Below, in pieces: positions 14,400-24,500 of a DNA stretch of 32,604 nt. Made by a program: the position numbers and the translations under genes. Each line of letters begins with the position of its first letter. Position 1 is the stretch's first letter. The stretch comes from Acidobacteriota bacterium (lineage in GTDB: Bacteria > Acidobacteriota > Terriglobia > Terriglobales > Acidobacteriaceae): assembly GCA_021790655.1 (NCBI GenBank), contig JAJYGR010000041.1, positions 1-32,604 of the forward strand. The letters are read 5' to 3'. The notes under the pieces are model-generated. The model saw only the letters and a program-made list of their open reading frames with translations, did not search any database and was not told where the DNA came from.

Positions 14400-16436
14400 A
14401 TGCACTTCAAAATGCAACTTCAAAACATCATCCGTCCGCTGGTCGAGTACCGCCTGGCGCTGGCTCTGGGGTTGAGCGCGGCCTGCGGCATCGTACTCCA
14501 GAGCCTGTATCCGATCCATGAAGCGGACCTCTTGCTGCATCTCATCCTGCTCGAACGTCCGCGAATATTTTACGGAGTGATCGAAAGCTACAACCTGTTC
14601 CTGTACAGCACGCCGTTCCTTGTCTTCTCCATGCTCTTCTCTCTGGTCTACGTCCATCTATATAGAGCGGATATAGAGCAGATCGCCGGGTCGCTGCCGC
14701 CGTGTCCCGATCCGTTCACCCGCCAGGATCTGTCGCTGGTCGTGGGCGAGCTGCACCGGCAGCTTGTGCCCAGGTCCAGCCCGGCCCCGCAGTGGCTCAC
14801 GATTCCCGAGCGCGGCCTCTATACCGGGACCTTCATTGTCGGGGCCACCGGCTCCGGCAAAACCCTTGGCCTGATCCTGCCGGCGATGCGGCAGTTATTT
14901 GCCTACCAGGCGAATGACCCTGAGCAAAAGCTCTCTGGCATCGTGCTCGAAGTGAAAGGCGATCTCTGCGATCAGCTCAGGGAGATTCTGACGTGGTGCG
15001 GACGCGGGCCGGACTATGTCGAAGTCTCGCTCGATGGCGACATCCGCTATAACCCGTTGAACAATTCGCTCGATCCCTATGCCCAAGCATTCAATATCGC
15101 CTCCATCATCACTTCCATCTGGGGCAAGGGCAAGGAACCGTTCTGGCAACAGTCCTACACCGACCTTGTCCGGTACGTGATTCTGTTGCACCGCATCCGC
15201 GACGGATACCTCACGATGGTCGATCTCTTCCGCACTGTCATCAGCGCCGGATGTCTGGAGGACATGCTGATCGAAGTTGGGTCACGCTTCAGCCAGACAA
15301 AATATCTCGGCATCGGAAAAGATGCTTACCGAGAACACGAACCTCTGCTCTCTTCGCTGGGATTCGTGTGGCGGCAGGATGCGGATCAGTACCTTGCCGC
15401 GTGGACGAAAGAGCTGGAACAGTTGCTGCTCCAGCAGATGCATGCCGAGTTCTTTCTCTATACGCGCAAGACCTTCGCTCCCGAGCAGCAGGACTCTTTC
15501 GGCTGGGTCCAATATTGGTATTGGGAGCATTGGAAGTTCTTTCGCTCCGAGGTCAAGACCTCGATCGTGCAGGGCATCGTCGTCTTCCTCTCGCTGTTTG
15601 CAACCGATCCGCAAGTGCGCCGCGTCTTTTGCCCACCGAAGGAACTCTACGATGGAAAACCCTGCGCCAGCGATCCGAAGGGTCGAATTTTGCCGCCTTT
15701 CGATGAATTGATCGAGTCAGGCAAAGTCGTCGGTCTGAAGTTTCCCGTGGCCTTGAATCCCGCGCTGGCGAAAACCATCGGCACCATGATGAAGGTGGAC
15801 TATCAGCGGGCCGTCATGCTGCGTATTCCCCGGATGGCTGCGGAACCGAATCGCTATTTTCGCCCCACCGTATTTATTTGCGATGAGTACCAGAACTTCG
15901 CCACCGTCGGCGGAGACAATCCCACGGGCGATGAACGCTTCCTGTCCATCTCCCGCCAACCCAAATGCATTCCCATTGTGGCCACGCAGAGCATCTCCAG
16001 TCTGACGGAAGCGTTGCCCAACGAAGGGGTCAAGACCCTATTGCAGGCATTTCGCACCAAGATCTTTCTCTCGACCGCCGATCCCGACACGGCGCGATAT
16101 GCCTCGGAGCTGTGCGGCAAGGCGGACAAGACACGCATCAGTTACACGGTTTCTGAATCCAGTTCCAACGCCAATGTCGGTTGGCTCTCCGGTCGCACCG
16201 CATCGAGCAAAGGCTCGGTCTCCGCTTCCAAGCAGTATCAAAAGCGCCTGGAGCCATTATTCGAGGAAAATGTCTTCCTCCATCTCAAAAATGCGCAGGC
16301 CGTCATTCTTGCCTACGATGGCATCACCCCCTGGTCGGCAACGTATTGCTATCTGAAGCTGGACTTCCTGCCCCTCACTATGACCTGGTTCGACCAGGAA
16401 CGGATCGGCTTCGATCCAGAAAGGATATGTGCATGA
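14400..16436 (+). CDS. virD4: VirD4/TraG-type coupling protein
   Basis: This 678-residue coupling ATPase links the relaxosome to the secretion channel. Two N-terminal membrane helices (about residues 18-36 and 66-88) anchor it. The cytoplasmic motor carries Walker A GATGSGKT (148-155) and Walker B FICDEYQNF (D495-E496), followed by a sensor-like region, VATQSISSL. The membrane-anchor spacing, KGDLCDQLR after Walker A, and overall length match VirD4/TraG/TraD proteins rather than VirB4. The ATG at 14400 is 16 bases after the previous stop, with AGGAGAGG upstream. The stop overlaps trbB (ATGA). Having the coupling protein and TrbB together at the distal end, away from trbC-F, is unlike RP4. Confidence 0.95.
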   Translation: MHFKMQLQNIIRPLVEYRLALALGLSAACGIVLQSLYPIHEADLLLHLILLERPRIFYGVIESYNLFLYSTPFLVFSMLFSLVYVHLYRADIEQIAGSLPPCPDPFTRQDLSLVVGELHRQLVPRSSPAPQWLTIPERGLYTGTFIVGATGSGKTLGLILPAMRQLFAYQANDPEQKLSGIVLEVKGDLCDQLREILTWCGRGPDYVEVSLDGDIRYNPLNNSLDPYAQAFNIASIITSIWGKGKEPFWQQSYTDLVRYVILLHRIRDGYLTMVDLFRTVISAGCLEDMLIEVGSRFSQTKYLGIGKDAYREHEPLLSSLGFVWRQDADQYLAAWTKELEQLLLQQMHAEFFLYTRKTFAPEQQDSFGWVQYWYWEHWKFFRSEVKTSIVQGIVVFLSLFATDPQVRRVFCPPKELYDGKPCASDPKGRILPPFDELIESGKVVGLKFPVALNPALAKTIGTMMKVDYQRAVMLRIPRMAAEPNRYFRPTVFICDEYQNFATVGGDNPTGDERFLSISRQPKCIPIVATQSISSLTEALPNEGVKTLLQAFRTKIFLSTADPDTARYASELCGKADKTRISYTVSESSSNANVGWLSGRTASSKGSVSASKQYQKRLEPLFEENVFLHLKNAQAVILAYDGITPWSATYCYLKLDFLPLTMTWFDQERIGFDPERICA

Positions 16437-17341
16437 GTTTTGCAATCATTCTGCCGTTCCTCAAACCGATTCGGCATCTTCTCGAAGCCAAGACCGTCTC
16501 GGAAATTATGGTCAATCCAGATTCGTCGATCTGGATCGAGGAGGACGGGAAAATTAAGTTGTTCTCCGGCATCCGGTTTGACGATGGAGCATTGCAAACC
16601 GGTCTGGAAGTCATTGCCAACAAGTTTGGGAAAAAACTTGATGCCGACTCGCCCATCATGAACTTGCGCCTCCCGGATGGCAGCCGCTTGGCCGCCATGA
16701 TTCCACCTGTGGTGCATCCTCGCCCTCTACTGACCATCCGGAAGTTCACCTCGCGGAACTTCAACATTCATGACCTGATCGAGCGAAAGACACTGACAGA
16801 AGCTCAGGCGGAGATGCTGGCAAACTGCATCCGGCGTGGGGACAATCTCCTCATCTCCGGCGCAACCAACTCAGGGAAGACCACGCTCGCTAACGTGCTG
16901 GCCGGTTTCATCCCGGAAAATGATCGCATTTTGGTCCTCGAAGATGTGGCCGAACTCCATATTCGGAAGCCGCATGTCGTCTCCGCCGAGGCCCAACTCG
17001 ACACGCACAAAAGTCAGATCGGGTTCAGCGATTTACTGAAAGCCGCGCTGCGACACAGACCCGACAGAATCATCGTCGGCGAGATTCGTGGCCCGGAGGC
17101 GCGGGTCTTTCTCGACGCCCTCAATACCGGCCATCGCGGATCGCTTTCGACCATCCATGCCAACGGTGCCAATGACGCGCTGCGGCGTCTGGCGCAACTT
17201 GCCATGCGCGGTTCCAGTGGCGTCCCTCTGCGCGACGTTGAGGAGGAGTGCGGGAGATCCATTGACCTGGTCGCTCATCTGATGAATCAGGATGGGTGGC
17301 GGCGCATTGTGGAAATCCGTGCCCCTGCCGAATGCACATGA
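16433..17341 (+). CDS. trbB: TrbB/VirB11-type traffic ATPase
   Basis: This 302-residue hexameric secretion ATPase acts at the inner face of the membrane. The N-terminal domain includes TVSEIMVNPDSSIWIEEDG. The motor carries Walker A GATNSGKT (143-150), the Asp box RILVLEDVAEL (about 164-174), Walker B GEIRG (216-220) and the His box STIHANG (H242). All hallmark residues of VirB11/TrbB are present. The frame is open upstream inside virD4. The ATG at 16433 is chosen because AAAGGA (16420-16425) has correct spacing and the virD4 stop overlaps it. It is the last + strand gene of the module, and the next gene converges on it with a 6-base gap. Confidence 0.95.
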   Translation: MSFAIILPFLKPIRHLLEAKTVSEIMVNPDSSIWIEEDGKIKLFSGIRFDDGALQTGLEVIANKFGKKLDADSPIMNLRLPDGSRLAAMIPPVVHPRPLLTIRKFTSRNFNIHDLIERKTLTEAQAEMLANCIRRGDNLLISGATNSGKTTLANVLAGFIPENDRILVLEDVAELHIRKPHVVSAEAQLDTHKSQIGFSDLLKAALRHRPDRIIVGEIRGPEARVFLDALNTGHRGSLSTIHANGANDALRRLAQLAMRGSSGVPLRDVEEECGRSIDLVAHLMNQDGWRRIVEIRAPAECT

Positions 17342-17347
17342 TGGTGT

Positions 17348-17977
17348 TTATTGCTCTGGAACTTCCCAGCCCTTGTTGGTCAACTGCAACCCGGCAATCC
17401 GATCTGTCTTCGATGCACCGCCGATGGTCGTTCGGATATCGGGAAAGTCGCGCTGAACGTCCGGTCTCTCAGCCCAACCCGCAACGTTCACGATCTTGTA
17501 GGTGTATGTGACCTCGGTCTCAGAATACGGCCCCGTCGTCCTTGGCTCCGTCCACTTGACAATGGAATCGACGGTCTCCTGGCCATAGCAGAAGGCACCG
17601 CTCTGTCCGAAAACACCGGGTTTTTCCTGGAAGTATTTCTTTCCGTCCACTGTCAGTTCATACTGTCTGACAGGTCGTGGCGGTGTTGGACCCAGCGCGC
17701 CCATCATGCCGTTGATGACAGCCGTCGTGTTGCTTCCATGCACCAGACCAGCCTCCTCCAAAGCAGCCATCTCCGGTGCAATTCCATACTGGTCCTTTTG
17801 CTCGAAAGCAGGGACGTCGATGGGGAACGTCTGTCCGATGGACGTACAAGCCTGGCCGCGTTTAGCAAGATACTGATTGATCGCTTCGGCGAAATTGGCA
17901 TCACTCGCCTTCTTGCTATTGTTGCAACCAGCGATTAGCAGGAAACCTGCAATCGATATCAAAACAAGTTTGCGCAT
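17348..17977 (-). CDS. Lipoprotein of unknown function
   Basis: This 209-residue protein has a lipoprotein signal (MRKLVLISIAGFLLIAGC, cysteine at 18), followed by a soluble domain with no recognised family. The mature part contains a single-repeat-like alpha/beta stretch (ANFAEAINQYLAKRGQACTS), then beta-rich sequence with QYELTVDGKKYFQ and YTYKIVNVAGWA, and ends with LQLTNKGWEVPEQ. The frame runs further upstream, but the ATG at 17977 has a strong GGGAGGAG site and starts at the signal peptide. It is transcribed toward trbB and so does not belong to the conjugation operon. Whether it belongs to the element or the host chromosome is not clear. Confidence 0.8.
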   Translation of the reverse strand: MRKLVLISIAGFLLIAGCNNSKKASDANFAEAINQYLAKRGQACTSIGQTFPIDVPAFEQKDQYGIAPEMAALEEAGLVHGSNTTAVINGMMGALGPTPPRPVRQYELTVDGKKYFQEKPGVFGQSGAFCYGQETVDSIVKWTEPRTTGPYSETEVTYTYKIVNVAGWAERPDVQRDFPDIRTTIGGASKTDRIAGLQLTNKGWEVPEQ

Positions 17978-18047
17978 GAGATCTCCTCCCTGAAGTATCG
18001 ATGGATTTGCTCGCATGGTGATTTGCGGGCAGATGCACATCGCCGCA

Positions 18048-18995
18048 TCAGACATCTCCTTTGTGGGAGCCGAGAGTTACCTTCTGCCGCGCGTTCCTGA
18101 GCTTTTCTGTTCTCGCCCATAGCAAATTCTGAAAGTCGTTGACGATCGCGGTACGGTTGTCCCGCCGCACGAAGACCCCAGTCTTCATCGTCAGCAGCTT
18201 ATCCGCGAGCGGGCGAAATATAATCCCTTCCTTCGTCAAGTGAGACCAGCCGCTGCTCACCATTGCAATACCTTTGCCGCCCGAAGCCATGTGGATCGCC
18301 TCGTAGAAGGTGAAGGGCTGCGCGATCACGTTCAGATCGATTCGGAGAACCTCAAAATAGGCAAGGATCTCTTTGCAAACTTCCGGAAGCGCATGTTCCG
18401 ATACAGCAATCAGCGGTTCTCTTTCGAGGTCCTGCGGCGCAATGGAGTCGAGATGAAAGAGCCTGTGCCGTGCCGGGATGCAGAGCATCAGGTCCTCGTC
18501 GAGAAGTTCTCGCGCTTCGAGTTCCGAATAGCTGTTCGGCAGGTAGCCGATCCCGGCCTGATATTGTCCCTCCAGCACGCCTCGGATCATTCCCATCGTA
18601 TGCAGGCTGGTGTGCTTCATGACTGGATCTCCCGGTCGCTCGAAATGAAGGTCGGAGATGATCGCCAGCAGTTCAGGGCTGAGAAATGATGAGTAGGCGA
18701 CCTGAAATGGGCCATCCCGATGCTGCGCCGCATTGCGCGCACGTTGTGCTGCACGCTCCCAATGATCGACTGACTTCAAAATCTCTTCGATGAAGACTTT
18801 GCCGGATTCTGTCAATTGCACCCCTCCGTACCAGCTATAGAAGAGCCTCACGCCGACTTCGGCCTCGACATGATGGATTCTGCGGCCCAGCGCGGGCTGC
18901 GTTGTATGCAGGCGTAGCGCCGCACGCGACAGACTCCCTAACTGCGCTACCACAATGACGCACTTCAAGTCGTGAATCGTAACGTCACTCTGCAT
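18048..18995 (-). CDS. LysR-family transcriptional regulator
   Basis: This 315-residue protein has an N-terminal LysR winged helix-turn-helix (about residues 7-66, with AQLGSLSRAALRLHTTQPALGRRIHHVEAEVGVRLF split over helices two and three) and a C-terminal effector-binding domain in two halves, ending near TGVFVRRDNR. The DNA-binding domain is canonical. The effector is unknown. The ATG at 18995 is preferred over one at 19031 because a GAGG-type site is spaced for it and the helix-turn-helix then begins at the usual place. It lies just upstream of the lipoprotein gene on the same strand (70-base gap), so the two may be co-transcribed. LysR proteins often autoregulate; no T-N11-A site was confirmed. 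Confidence 0.93.
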   Translation of the reverse strand: MQSDVTIHDLKCVIVVAQLGSLSRAALRLHTTQPALGRRIHHVEAEVGVRLFYSWYGGVQLTESGKVFIEEILKSVDHWERAAQRARNAAQHRDGPFQVAYSSFLSPELLAIISDLHFERPGDPVMKHTSLHTMGMIRGVLEGQYQAGIGYLPNSYSELEARELLDEDLMLCIPARHRLFHLDSIAPQDLEREPLIAVSEHALPEVCKEILAYFEVLRIDLNVIAQPFTFYEAIHMASGGKGIAMVSSGWSHLTKEGIIFRPLADKLLTMKTGVFVRRDNRTAIVNDFQNLLWARTEKLRNARQKVTLGSHKGDV

Positions 18996-19369
18996 GTTGA
19001 ACCTCGGCAATAAAAAAGAGGAGTGAAACATGGTGGCGCCACGCCATCCTAAAAAAACTGTCGCAGCCGTGGTTATTTTCGGCCAACAGGCTTCTGTGTT
19101 TTAACGCCTGCAGACACTTCAAACAAGATCTTCTGTCCGCTTACATTCGCATGCGAGTTCCCCTTTCGGTCTGTTACGAGTACCGTCGCGATGTTCACGT
19201 CCATGAACGCAACACCAAAGTTCCTGGCAGACATAGACCTGCGCCAATATACCCTACCGAGCGGGGACGACCATGTTTCACAGCCCAACTAACGTGCCCT
19301 GCCCACCAAGATATTTGTTCCGCTTGTGGTGATGTAGGTTTGTATAGATAGTCGTCCGCTCCTATCGCC
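18996..19369 (-). other. Gene-poor stretch with one doubtful ORF (19073-19288, -)
   Basis: About 370 bases separate the LysR gene from a small membrane protein gene. The only frame worth noting is 19073-19288 (-), 71 codons. Its second half (VNIATVLVTDRKGNSHANVS, then GQKILFEVSAG) reads like a fragment of a protein, but it has no clear ribosome binding site and no recognised family. It could be a small gene or a remnant. The promoter of the LysR gene is expected at the low-coordinate end. An A-run lies at about 19011-19017, and no repeat or RNA structure stands out. Confidence 0.35.
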
Positions 19370-19666
19370 TCAGAACGGAAGTAATAGGAACGTCCGCAGG
19401 TGCGCTGCCCAGCTACGCAGACCGCTGCTGCAACTGCGGCGAGTTATCGTGTAGTCTGGCGGGGCGTCCACTGTCCGTGACGTCATTACAGTTACCGGTG
19501 TGCGCGCCTTGACATTAACCCAGCATCTCCACGATGGTTTGGTGTCCTGCAGCATCAAAGACAGCAGGTAAATCCATATCACTGCCGAGAATAATAAGAG
19601 GGCAATGCAAACGCCATTGACGACATCCAGCAGGTACAGTAGATCGTTGACCGAGACCTGATTCAT
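19370..19666 (-). CDS. Small single-helix membrane protein, unknown function
   Basis: This 98-residue product has one long hydrophobic segment (about residues 14-39, VVNGVCIALLLFSAVIWIYLL) after a short acidic N-terminus. A basic, serine- and cysteine-containing tail follows, with no recognisable fold. A strong GGAGGAGA ribosome binding site stands just before the ATG, which is the main reason to accept it. The tail looks less protein-like than the first 50 residues, so a shifted or decayed 3' end is possible. It lies downstream of the secreted beta-rich protein on the same strand, with two hairpins between. Confidence 0.5.
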   Translation of the reverse strand: MNQVSVNDLLYLLDVVNGVCIALLLFSAVIWIYLLSLMLQDTKPSWRCWVNVKARTPVTVMTSRTVDAPPDYTITRRSCSSGLRSWAAHLRTFLLLPF

Positions 19667-19721
19667 AATGATTCTCCTCCAATCAACGAGCGGTCTCCAC
19701 TGTCGTTAGGTGACCAACACA

Positions 19722-19758
19722 GGGTATTTTCTTGAATACCCATCGCTCGTCACGAGCG
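19722..19758. repeat. Two adjacent hairpins in the 19667-19777 gap
   Basis: GGGTATT (19722-19728) pairs with AATACCC (19735-19741) around a 6-base loop. CGCTCG (19744-19749) pairs with CGAGCG (19753-19758) around three bases. Neither is followed by a T-run on the minus strand, so they look more like mRNA-processing or stabilising structures, or protein-binding sites, than a classic terminator. Confidence 0.4.
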
Positions 19759-19777
19759 GTAAGTGAACAGGAATGCA

Positions 19778-20233
19778 TTACTCCTGCTGACGAGTAGCCG
19801 TCCAGGGATGGCCTTCTCGCGTAGTGCCATTCATTGTGCCGCCATCCACCGTGCCGGTGAAGATGCCTGACTTGTTGTTCTCCTGTGATTGCACAGTGAA
19901 TGAGACATTGTTGCCTTGCACGCTACCGGTCAGGGCAAGCGAGCCGCTAAGCCCGCCGCGGCCCTCTCCTTCGAACGTACCGGTCAGCTTTGTGCCATCT
20001 TGCTGAATTTCGAGAGCAGCTTGATGAGGCTTCCTCTTTTTCCCCTTCCACGATAAGTTCCACTTGCCTGCGACATTGGCTGATTCAGGATTGCTCTGTG
20101 CGGCGTCCTGCACGGCCCGGCTAACCGGAGTTCCGGGTACTTCTTCGGCGGCGACTTTCCAAAAACCGTTGGCGCCCGCAGTGATCGCGAACCAAGCGAA
20201 TACCAGCATTGAGAGAATTCTGAGACATTTCAT
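19778..20233 (-). CDS. Small secreted beta-rich protein
   Basis: The 151-residue product has a signal peptide (MKCLRILSMLVFAWFAITAG) followed by a spacer and a compact beta-strand domain. The domain (about residues 53-150) starts GKWNLSWKGKKRKPHQAALEI and continues with alternating strands: GTKLTGTFEGEG, LSGSLALTGSVQGNNVSFTV, and GIFTGTVDGGTMNGTTREG. The repeated G-x-(L/S/F)-(T/S)-G pattern suggests a small antiparallel barrel, like many secreted acidobacterial proteins of unknown function. The ATG at 20233 has an AGGAGGT site. An upstream in-frame ATG (20254) would put this site inside the gene. It lies downstream of the outer-membrane gene set on the same strand with a 122-base gap, and may have its own promoter. 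Confidence 0.75.
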   Translation of the reverse strand: MKCLRILSMLVFAWFAITAGANGFWKVAAEEVPGTPVSRAVQDAAQSNPESANVAGKWNLSWKGKKRKPHQAALEIQQDGTKLTGTFEGEGRGGLSGSLALTGSVQGNNVSFTVQSQENNKSGIFTGTVDGGTMNGTTREGHPWTATRQQE

Positions 20234-20355
20234 ACAACCTCCTGTTTTGCGCATATCGCACTTGGTTTTATTTAATGCTTATTGTGGCGCTCGATTTGTC
20301 GTTTTTTGTATTGCAACAGTGCCCTCCACTCCACGGAACCGAGGATGTTAACCGG

Positions 20356-21456
20356 CTAAGGCTGGCCCGGCTGGGGAGAGGAGGCATGGGGTGTCAGCTT
20401 GCGGGCAAGGAATTCCTGGAATAGGTTCGTTATGCCTGAGGATCCCATAGTGATCAGCGCGTTCTCGAACGTCACAGTCGCTATATTGCTGTTGCTCGCC
20501 GGATAGTATAGGTTGGAAATTCCGCCAGCAGCAAGGTTTCCCAGAATGCCAGAATAGTTCGCCTGCCAGTGACCATTGTCGCCCTTGCAGATGAACACAT
20601 TCGCCAGCGCATACAAGACTCGTGATCGCGTGCTCCCGGTCCCCTTGTAGAAATAACGCGGATCTTGTTTGAGCAGCGACGGCAGAATCGCGCCACCAAT
20701 CATCGTGCCGATAAAGCCATCGCCATACGAGGCGCCATAGCGCTTTGCGTATCCCTGTGCGCCTTGTCCATACCCGCTATACGCATTTGTTGCCTGCTCA
20801 ACCCCGGCAACCCCTCCGCTTATCACAAACGTGATCGGATCCACATTGGTCTTCCATGCCAGCTCAAACTTCTGTTTGGGGCTAAGAGAAGGTGCGTGGG
20901 GATCGTAGGTGACATAGAAGTTAGGAATAAAGCCAAGCACACGCTGTTTCTCTTCAATCTTGACCTGCTCCTCCGCCAGTTCATATTTGGTGATGCTGAC
21001 CCGCACCTCGGTCGTGGCGATACCCACCGGTAACGAGATATCCGGCATCTCCAGGGTTTCACCGGCATTCAGAATTCCGGACCTTGTCTGAGTTGCAAAG
21101 CCCTCCGCAGTGATCGTGAGTTCAAAGGGACCGGCAGCGACACCCGTAAACTGAAAACGCCCCTGCCCATCGGACAGCACTTCCTGCTTCTTCGCAGGGT
21201 CCTGAGATGCGAGGCTCACCCGCGCGGCGACAACGAAGTTCCCATTCTGGTCGACAACCATGCCGCTGACACTTCCCAAAGATTGCCCTTCAACCGGATC
21301 CTGGCCGGACAGGATACCGAATCCCGGCGCATCGGGTAAGGCAGTCCCGATCGACCCTGTTTGGTGAGATTGCGCAAAGCAAGGAAGGCGGCAGAACAAG
21401 ATATACAGCAAGATGCCCCAACGAAGGTCTCTTGTTCGCGGACCGTAGACACGCAT
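20356..21456 (-). CDS. Secreted protein: carboxypeptidase-regulatory domain plus acidobacterial C-terminal domain
   Basis: The 366-residue protein has a signal peptide (to about residue 29), an LPDAP motif at 40-44, a carboxypeptidase-regulatory-like Ig-type domain (about 61-145, with SVSGMVVDQNGNFV and DGQGRFQFTGVAAGPFELTI), and a C-terminal domain (about 174-360). The C-terminal domain shares LGFIPNF, DPRYFYKGTGS, GGISNLYYP and GITNLFQEF with the protein at 24555-25541, so the two are paralogous there. It has several hydrophobic glycine-rich stretches (IGTMIGGAILPSLL) and may associate with the outer membrane. A GGAGAGGAAGAG site precedes the ATG. It lies 84 bases after the receptor gene, probably in the same transcript. 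A structural or assembly role beside the receptor is inference. Confidence 0.8.
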   Translation of the reverse strand: MRVYGPRTRDLRWGILLYILFCRLPCFAQSHQTGSIGTALPDAPGFGILSGQDPVEGQSLGSVSGMVVDQNGNFVVAARVSLASQDPAKKQEVLSDGQGRFQFTGVAAGPFELTITAEGFATQTRSGILNAGETLEMPDISLPVGIATTEVRVSITKYELAEEQVKIEEKQRVLGFIPNFYVTYDPHAPSLSPKQKFELAWKTNVDPITFVISGGVAGVEQATNAYSGYGQGAQGYAKRYGASYGDGFIGTMIGGAILPSLLKQDPRYFYKGTGSTRSRVLYALANVFICKGDNGHWQANYSGILGNLAAGGISNLYYPASNSNIATVTFENALITMGSSGITNLFQEFLARKLTPHASSPQPGQP

Positions 21457-21540
21457 AACTCTTCCTCTCCTGAGGCGCGCGTAATCAGGTGCGTGGGAAC
21501 AGATTTTTGCTGGATCGCCACGAGCTGCCCTGAGAGTCCC

Positions 21541-24500
21541 TCAAAAGCTGAAGGAGCTTTGCAGGAAAATGCTGCGATTGCCAGCCGATGGAGGGCCAAA
21601 AAAACCTCCTGCCAAGGACTGGGATTTTGCAAAGAACTTCGAAGTCAATGTGCCGTTCGGAACTCCGAGATTTTGGGTATTGAACACATTGGTGACATAC
21701 GCAGATAGCGTCAGACCATATCGATGGTTGCTCGTTCCATACATTTGCCCCATCCCGCCCCCCTTTCCCTGACCCTCCGCTCCTGAACCGTTGCCGTCGT
21801 TCCTATCACCATTTCCACCGCTTCCGGGACCGTTCCTTTTGGGTCCGAAGCCAATTGTCTTGCTGACATGCATATTCAGGCTTGTGTTAGAAGGACCTGT
21901 CCCGAGACCATATGGGATGATCTGTTCATTGGTGCCGATGGGATTAGGATTCAGACAACCATAGGGCGTGGAGATGACACCCGTCTCACCGCAGCTTGAG
22001 GCAAATGTTGGCCGAGCATTGAACTGATTGTTTGCCGTAAGGTCGTTACCAATCTTTATGTTGTACGGAGTGCCGGAGTTATACACAAAGTATGGCGCTA
22101 AAACCACTCCGTATGGCGCCGTGTAAGTTGCCATCAGGACAAACCGATCCTGAATATCAAAAGGGGTACGCCCGTAATCGGAGGCAGGATTGTGGGCATT
22201 GGACGGGAAGTGATCAACACCTGTCGTATCTCCGTTAGCATTTGTGTATGTATAAGTACTATTGACACTTAGGCGCCTCATTCGCGTCGTAAGGGTGGCA
22301 GCGATCTGGTTCTCGCGGTACACGCCCCCAGATTGGTATTGGTAAATGTTCGTGCTGGGAGGAGTCGGCGGCGTATCTGGATACTCGTTGGACGAGCTGT
22401 CGAAGAGGGGTGCGGTAACGTTATTCGACAGAAACTGGTGAATACCGCGACTAAAGAGGTACGTTACATTTAAGGTTATATTCTTGACAATCTGCCGGTC
22501 TACCCCGACAGAACCCTGCATATCGAGGGCAGCATGAAAATTCGGATCTGTGGTCGAAAAGGTCAGAGCTGCATTCGTGCCTATCGGAGTGGGCGGTTTG
22601 ACTGCATTCCCTGGGCTGGTTTCGGTATACGCAGGGTGAGTTTCAATGTAGATCTGCTGGTTCGAAGGAACGGATGGATTCGATGGTAAATTGTTGTGGA
22701 TAGTTTGAATCACATAAGGCGTTCCGGCCAGTGAGGTAGAACTCATGGGCACGGTAAAACGCTGATAGAACCAACCATAGCCTGCACGAACCACTGTTCG
22801 CGGATTTTGGCCGTGGTCACCGTCTAGCGCATATGCCAGATAAATGCGCGGCGCCCAATCGCTTTTGTCGCTGATGTAATTTTGTGTTTCCCAGCGCATC
22901 CCGTAACTGAAGGTCAAACGCGGCCTGATCTTCCAGTCGTCCTGATAAAACAGTGCGCCATCGAATACAGTTGCACGCGCCGTGTACTGGTTGTTGTTGA
23001 CGACGGTCACCTTGTATTGCCGGGGCGCACGGCTCAGATACGATTGCGCATTGGAAAAGATATAAGAGCCGTTGGTGCCCCCGGTGGTGAAATTCGCATC
23101 GCGATACACACGGAAGCGGGTGCCGAAATTGAGTGAATGGTCACCCTTGGATCCGGTAAAATAGTTCTGAATTTCATAGTCGTCCTGATTGTCCCGCAAG
23201 GTCCCCGCATTGCTCCCACCAGCGGTAAACTCGCCTTGGAGGGTCACGGTGGGCGAAGTAAATTGGGCAATCTGCGAGCTGCGGATGCGCCGGTATTGAA
23301 AGCGTATGTCATCCACAAAATTCTTGCTCAGCACCAGGTTGTCGCTCGCCTGTAGTGTGTTTTCGTCGTTCTCGATATTGGAGGCCTGCGTGCCAAGACT
23401 GATCTGACCAGGACCCGTGTCGGTATTGAGGAAGCGGAAGAATGCATACCGCAAGGTGATTACGTTCGACGCGCCCAACTGGTAATCGAATCGCGTGCTG
23501 GCATCTAGGCGTGAACTTGGGTTGCCGAGAGGCTGATTGAACACAAGACCATTGGGGGTGGAAGCAGTAATGCTGGCCGGATCCACGGCGTCCACTATGT
23601 TCACGTTTTGAACATTGCGGCTGAACACACTTACGAAGTAAGAGGATGACTTGCTCAACGGGCCGCCGATATTGCCATTGAGGAAATACGAATAGTAGCT
23701 CGGCTCCTGCAGCGGCGCCGATCCCGCAGGCAAGTTTGCGTTCAGGATTGGGTTCTGCGCATTGAATGCCGAATAATTCCCGCGAGAAAAGATGTTGCCA
23801 TGCAATTTAGCCGTACCTGGTTTGGTAAGGATTTCGATGCGGCCGTAACCCAGTCGATCAAAGGCCGCGGAAAACGGGTTTTGATTCACCCGGATTTCTC
23901 GAATGGACGATTTTGGTGGAATCTGGCCGCCAGTAAAGCCGTCGATATAAATCTGCGATCCGCCCGGTCCGGCAGAGGGCCCGGCAAGCACTTGCAATTC
24001 AGTCTGTAGCTCATCGGGATCATCTGAAAGCGCGTCGAGGGCTTTGCCTTTAAGTATGATCGCGCTTGCATTGGTGTCCGGAGTGGTATCGATATTTGTG
24101 GTTTTTTGATTTGCACGGACAGACACCTGTTGCTTTGCGGCCTTGATCCCCAATTCAGCATTCAATTGCACCACCTTACCGGAAGAAATAACTACAGCCT
24201 TGTTTGCGAAGACCGAGAACCCTCTCGCGGCAACTGTAACGGTGTAGGTCCCAGGGGCGAGTCCACGCGCTTGATATATGCCCAACTCATTCGATGTGGA
24301 AGTTGCGACAATATTCCCCGCCTGGCTCGCAATGGTCACAGTGGCCTGCGGAATAATCGCACCCGACTGATCGGATACTTGTCCCTGCAAAATGCCAGGT
24401 TTGCTCGGCGCGTTCTGGGCGAATAGAGGAGTTACGCCAATGATCAACGCAACAGCGAGGCATGTCATGAGCCTTCGGTTCCGGCCCAACCTTACTAACA

